Shown here one piece after another: positions 58,439 to 64,000 of a stretch of 64,000 bases of DNA. Under the pieces are notes generated by a model. That model was not told the origin of the DNA, made no database searches, and worked only from the letters and a program-made list of their open reading frames with translations. The translations under genes were made by a program, and so were the position numbers. Position 1 is the stretch's first letter, and the number at the start of each line of letters is the position of its first letter. Source of the stretch: Mya arenaria (lineage: Eukaryota > Mollusca > Bivalvia > Myida > Myidae); the NCBI RefSeq assembly GCF_026914265.1, contig NC_069133.1, positions 12,221,937 to 12,285,936 on the forward strand, read 5' to 3'.

Positions 58439-61400
58439 TCAATGGAAATGGTCATAGCAGTCTTCTGATTTCTTGGCCTCAGTATTGCGAAAGTAATCAA
58501 CAGTGTTATACTCCTCCGTCCCTCGTCCAAGAGTATTATACGTGTCGTCATGATGTATCATTAATTTGGGATTTGTTTCTCCGTTAAGGACCACAACGTT
58601 ATAGTCATCCGTATTGTTCCTAAATGTATTGTAAGTGTCATCGGAACGCAATGCCGCGTGGGGAGCAGTGTCTCGGTGCAAGTTGACTGTATTGTAGTCT
58701 TCTTCCTGGTTAGAAAGCGTGTTATATGTACCATTATTTTCAAAAGTTGAAACAGCGTTTGGTGCGTTGTTCCCGCGAAGGTCGGCAACATTGTAAACTC
58801 CATTCTCTCCAAATGTACTGTACTCGCTGTCATGAGGTAACTGTATGTTTCCTAAGCACGCTGTATTGTACTCGTCAGTACCTTCGCGAAGATGATCATG
58901 ATCATTTCTCTGCACCAATTTTGTAGAGTCCTTAAAACAAGTGTTGTCAGATTCTTGTATTGTTGTTTTTTCAGCTGGGCGTTTGGTATCACGTGTAGTG
59001 TGAAATGGCTTCTTTTCATTACTATATGGTGCTCTTAAATGCTGACCTTTGATTTTAGGGGTTTGAATGTTAATATGACTATACACGTTATCCGTTCGCC
59101 CGGACTCGTTATCACGATGCTGATGCTCATTGTCATTGGAAGACAATGCATGTGAAGAAAATGATACGTCATCATTTGTGACCATGTATGCTGCATTTGC
59201 ATGCGCGTCCGTCTCTTTTATACGTGGTGGACAGATCATTCCTCTCCTTAAATGAATGGATTGTTATGGGTACAATATACAACATAGCTCCATTACACAC
59301 CATTTATGTGTTATTCTAAGTGATGCGGTATGCGCATCGAATTATTGTAATTGGTTCTGAAGGCTCAGTACATAAAAGTACAATATAAGCAAATATTAAG
59401 CGTTTGAAAAGACTCGTGCAAATAAGTTCTAAATTTTGAGAATACTTTTGTATGTGCGTGACATACCTGCGGAAGAATATCAAGCCAATGAGAAAAATGG
59501 CTAAAACGACAGGAACACCGACAGCCACGCCTATCACCATTTTCGAATCTGAAATAAAGACATCATAATAGAATGGGAATACTTATTTAAAGTAAATTTT
59601 AAATTGTACTTGCAGTCCATGCTTTGTACGACTTAAATGACAATATTAACGATTTAGGCAAGGAACACGTCGAGTTCCTGTCTTTGTTGAGTTCGACAGT
59701 GAACAAGCGATATAACAAGAACCATGTCGATTCCGTCTCTTGAAATTAGAAAGTAGTACACATGTCCATTTTGAAATGACACTGGAAAAATAGGCTCAAA
59801 TTTGAGACGCGGACACCTTTACAAGTTTATCAACTCAACCGTTGGTTTATGTTATTTCATAAAATATTACCGTTTATCTTAGCCTCATACTGACGGTCTG
59901 GCCTGATAACATCGGTGGTTTGTACCGAGAGGTGACCATAGGAATTCGGTATCTTTGTATCAAGGTTCTGTTTTTTTGTTGACGTCTTTTTCGACGCAAG
60001 AGGGGATTGTTCTATTGTCACTGATGTTCCGTCGAAAATAGTTCTTGTCGCGGTGCTTTGCGAGGTTGTTCTTTGTGGCGTTTCAGCTGATAATATATTT
60101 GGTGATGTGGATGATGTTGTCATGTATGGAGTCTGCATGTTTGTTGGAGTCTTTTCAGACGAAGATATAGGAGAACTACAAACTTTATATATAAAAATAG
60201 CATGAGTATATTAAAATCTTCCAATACTTTACTTTACAATTAAAATTACCATGCGATTTAAGAAGGTCAACTATTTCTCATTTGTACAGTTATTGTTCTG
60301 TACATTACTATTTTCATTAAAAATGTAAGTATTACGTTTCTAACAATAAATTTACCTCTCATATAAGGAATTATCTTTTCATAGTCATCTGGAATATTAA
60401 AACAACATATCTTTTAACTCATTCAGGTCAACAGTTACAAGAAAGGTAGAATGATGTTGATTTAGTGGAAAAAACAATGTCAATTACAGGGAAAAGCTCC
60501 GGTAACCTTCTCAACCAAGATCCAGTTCAATGTACAAGGGTCAATGTCAGACAGAAACAAAAAGAGAGAGATAAAACGTCACTAGACAACAACAACAAAA
60601 AAAGAACACATTTAATATTGGTAAATGTTTCGGCGACTGCCTTGGCGGGGTTAATGAAAACGTGCGCTCAATCTCACTCTTGAATCACATCATCAATAAA
60701 TAAAGACACACGACACACGACACACACATGCACACACGCACACACGCACTCACGCACTCACGCACGCACGCACGCACACACACACGCACACACACACACA
60801 CACACACAAAGAACTTCCAGTGTTTGATGCATATTGGGTCTACCGCATCCAAACGTGGTGGTTTTGTATGCATTGGTCCTTGTCTGCATTGAACAAAGCA
60901 AACAAGCAGTTTATAAAACTTCTACATGAATCTGAGGTAAACTAGTCATATAATTCATTTTTATCTTTTAAAGTACTATATGATTATATATTCAGTACTT
61001 TAAAGATGCAATACAACTTTTACAATAAATATTGAATCAGAGGTATGCTAGTTCATCACTTTGAAGTTCTATATAATTATACATTTAGTACAGTTTTAAA
61101 CGTTCACCAGCTGCATGCTTACCAAAGCCACAATAGGAAGGCCGCAACCGGCTGCAATTTTCTGTGTAGTAAAAAGTCCCACCTTTATTGATGGTACCAC
61201 ACTGGTAAATGTTTTGGTCGAAGTAATTCCAGTTTTGCATCGCTATTAGCAGAAGAAATGGCTTTCATCAAACGAGTGAAATAATGTGCCAAGATCTCGT
61301 TAATTTGGGGATATTCTCAATTTTGATTTGGTAACAGGGACATGAATGGTTAAATCTAGATGTTTGAAATCAGTAAAAAAGATCTGCTGATCGTATTTCA

Positions 61401-63984
61401 TTACAGGATGTGACATGATTGTTTTCCTTTCTTTTTGTTTATTTCATTGTGATCCACGATCCTTTTGAATAATAGTTTAATGCTCAACGGTATGTGATTC
61501 CATATAAGTATTATTTTGAATAATCATAATAAACATAGTCAGCTGAATATTGACATTTTGAGCATTTATTTTGATTAAAGCATCAACTGTATTGAAACAT
61601 TATTCAAAATATAATATTTTATACCGTTTTTAAAAATTAAGGTTTTAAAGGTGAGCTGATAAGGTAGTGTATCACGCCTCCATTATAAATGTCGCGACCC
61701 CATTGGTATATTTTTCCATATTGGGTCACTAATCTTTATATCGTACCAAAATGGCGTTTTGTTACTAATTCCGAGGAATAACTGAAACATTCCCAACGAG
61801 TGTTGGCGTCTTGATTAATGTGAAAAGGTTGTCGACGTGATACACACATTACGATTTCCTGAATCCCATATATCTCATATTTGGTCACCTACTAACACAG
61901 AAACTTATAATGTTGCTTACACCTACTTACAATGTTTTTAAACATTTAAATATTTAGGCTTTCTTAGAAAAAACTAAATTGCAGTCATTCTTACAGACAG
62001 GCATGTTACGTATTTGAACCTACGTTTGGTTATGATTATAAAATGAACTATAATTATTATCAGTGTGTATTTTTACCTGTTATTTTATGAAAAATTATTG
62101 CCGTTCTTGTCCAAAATTTTCCGTTGAATATGCCCGGTGAGAAAACTGAGTCCGAGTAGGATTGATTGCAAGTTGTAGTCTTTTCCCATGTACCATTCTG
62201 TATACAATCAGGGCGTGACGACCAACCTAGCGTCATAAGATACACATATTTGTATTAGAATGGTATTATATTTTTCAAGTAAAAGAAAAGAAATAATACC
62301 TGAGTATCAATTTACATTTAAGTTAACATTATTAAATGTCGAATCGCATAAGATTAAAATATTATGCTTTCACAACTAAATTAGTTGACCGTTTAGGACT
62401 GTTTGCAAGCAATATCAAAAACATAACAGGTCTCTGTGCATATCTTTTATAAAATTCTTAAATAAACAAGATAAACACTTCTTAGTGACTACTTTTATAA
62501 AAAGTTCATATTAAATTTTGGTATTTTATGTGATAGACATGGAAAATGCACGACCAAGAAAATAATATTAGTCCTTATAATATTCAAACGTAAATATAAA
62601 TATAAACAATGATTAGGTCATTTATCTTTGTTATAGATATTTCCACATATATAGTCCTTAAACATTAAGGCTGCAGTAATGTTCAATACTTTATAATAAA
62701 TATGTTCTTTTTTTATTATTTTGAACCATTTAAAAGAATTAACATATGCAATTAAATTAGCAATTCAGAAACGTTTTTCGCACACCCCAGATAAGTACAT
62801 CCAAATATTTGACTATGCTGGAAATCCTTAACTTGCCCACGGGTAAAAATAAAAAAGTATCCGTATGGAACTACTTTTTATTGACATCACGCAATTATCT
62901 CCCTTGTCGACGACAGTCGTTTGTAGCACCATGGAATCCCTATTTTATGGTAATATTCAAAATCCAAATAAATAATTTCTCGCTTCAAGTGGCACAAAAA
63001 AAATCGCTGCATTTTATAAAAAATGCTGCACTGTCCTCTGAAATATTTAAAGAGCGATTTGACTACTTACATATTTTGAATCACTGCGCGTATATAAATG
63101 ACAACCACTAATTAACACATATCTATACGCAAATTATTTTCAATACACAAAAATGTGTTCCAGCGAAAAAATATATTTTAACTTTATTTTGTTTAACTGA
63201 GGTGGGAGAAAAAGCATCTTCCATGGTCGCTAAGATAAGGTTCATCCGAACCCTCGCGCAGGTGTCCTGCGGACACTTGGTAATCCTCGTTTCAGCAAAA
63301 TACCCGACGCTCGGGTTGGGATGAACCTATCTTACACGAGTGGCCATGGAAGATACTTATAATCGTACTCCGGTGTTTAATCTCATTCCACGTTATTTGA
63401 TATTAGGGACATTAAAAAAGTAAAGAGAATCAAGTGATAACATTTTGGGTTCTGAATATATTTAGAAAAACTGTTGATTGATCCGAATTGTTAAACATTG
63501 ACAGACTTTTGTATATCCGTTTATGTTAACCATACAAATGAATTGCACGTGCAGAACATACCTGCTATAAATCCTAAAATACTGGAATTATTTTCTTTGA
63601 TAATAACAGTATATAATCGAAATATGAATTTGACCGCGTAGAAATTTAAAGTAATTACCTCAAGTAATAATTATAAGCCATATTATGTTTGATAACTTCC
63701 TAAATAACCCTCAAATTAGTTAAATTGAGATGGTCAGCCATATCAGATAAAGAATATGATGGAAAGAGAAGTTCAGGTCATAATTCTCATTGTGTGAAGT
63801 TTGTATAATCCTAATATTATGAAAAAAATGTTAAAAAATAAACAATCTGGTAATTTCTTACCTTCAGGACAACAAATGTATTTGTAATTAAACGAACAGT
63901 TTGCAAACATTTCTTTGCTCAAACCACCGTTCAAGGGATATTCTTTATACCCACACAAATCAGCAAAGACATTGTTGGCTGCAC
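58439..63984 (-). CDS. Receptor C: lectin-like receptor with long Ser/Thr stalk and three ITAM-like tail modules, 5' partial
   Basis: Six exons are visible, equivalent to exons 3-8 of A: 63862-63984, 62077-62226, 61123-61242, 59871-60182, 59467-59548, 58439-59246 (1595 nt, phases agree throughout). Signal peptide and first half of module 1 lie beyond 64000. Module 1 end: DLCGYKEYP…NCSFNYKYICCPEG; module 2: DCIQNGTWEKTTTC…KFWTRTA…YQCGTINKGG…YCGFG. The stalk is ~104 residues (23 in A), rich in Thr/Ser with TTSQSTATRT-like blocks, suiting O-glycosylation. Membrane helix MVIGVAVGVPVVLAIFLIGL…FFRR. Tail modules: YNTL-SNQEED-YNTV, YNTF-RNNTDD-YNVV, YNTL-GRGTEE-YNTV, period 31 residues; C-terminus CYDHFH. 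No lesion seen in the visible part. Function inferred as in A. Confidence 0.8.
60706..60808. repeat. (CA)n/(CGCA)n microsatellite in receptor C
   Basis: Imperfect cacaca/cgcacg tract in the intron between stalk exon and module 2 exon. It creates a spurious Cys/Val ORF on the minus strand. Confidence 0.9.
61243..62076. other. Receptor C intron, nothing recognised
   Basis: AT-rich; no repeat or ORF with support. Likewise 60183-60700 and 62227-63210. Confidence 0.4.
63214..63356. mobile_element. Foldback MITE, ~143 bp, in receptor C intron
   Basis: Left arm 'gcatcttccatggtcgctaa' 'gataaggttcatccgaaccc' and right arm (reverse complement) 'gtatcttccatggccactcg' 'tgtaagataggttcatccca' 'accc' pair along about 48 bases, leaving a ~45-base loop containing 'ggtgtcctgcggacact', itself a small hairpin. 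It has no coding capacity, and its GC content is higher than its surroundings. Confidence 0.75.
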
Positions 63985-64000
63985 CTAAAAAGCAGTTTTT

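Overview
This is eukaryotic, AT-rich animal DNA with intron-split genes, GT-AG introns and many dispersed repeats. The repeat types (a 'tgccccca...gtgggggca' bounded element, 'gggtcaaggtcac' and 'agggccataactc' units, tRNA-like SINE pieces) and the gene families suggest a bivalve mollusc. The species cannot be fixed from the window. No prokaryotic signals (operons, CRISPR) are present.

Layout. (1) 669-2070 (+) carries the last three coding exons of mitochondrial Hsp70 (mortalin, HSPA9). (2) 3001-6066 is repeat-rich: a three-unit dispersed repeat, an acidic-coding GAT minisatellite, and a complete Mutator-like element with terminal inverted repeats, a 9-bp target duplication and a shortened transposase ORF. 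(3) 7298-27856 (+) holds a complete nucleoporin NUP107 gene. I could assemble 25 coding exons, all in phase, giving 957 aa. Its introns contain several inverted-repeat elements, SINE pieces and minisatellites. (4) From about 28000 to the end lies a tandemly duplicated block. Each unit carries sequence like the 3' flank of NUP107 plus a minus-strand receptor gene. Copy A (31458-37181) is intact: 8 exons, 599 aa. Copy B (47087-52697) keeps all 8 exons but is broken. Copy C (58439-63984) is open but runs off the right edge. Between A and B lie a decayed, intron-containing copy of the NUP107 3' end (38250-40735) and relics of at least one more receptor gene. A non-LTR retrotransposon (55330-58170) separates B and C.

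The receptor family is the most interesting content. Each gene encodes a signal peptide, two short C-type-lectin-like modules, a Ser/Thr stalk, one uncharged membrane helix and a long cytoplasmic tail in a single exon. In A and C the tail carries three consecutive ITAM-like modules (YNTL-x6-YNTV type) with an exact 31-residue period, plus extra tyrosines. This is what a self-contained, single-chain, multi-ITAM activating receptor would look like. Copy B has an in-frame stop in the stalk, a lost splice donor and a tail frameshift, so it could make only a soluble ectodomain or nothing.

HSPA9 and NUP107 are housekeeping genes with clear homology. The receptor functions are inferred from architecture only. 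Exon borders are my readings of splice consensus and reading phase; no transcript evidence was available.
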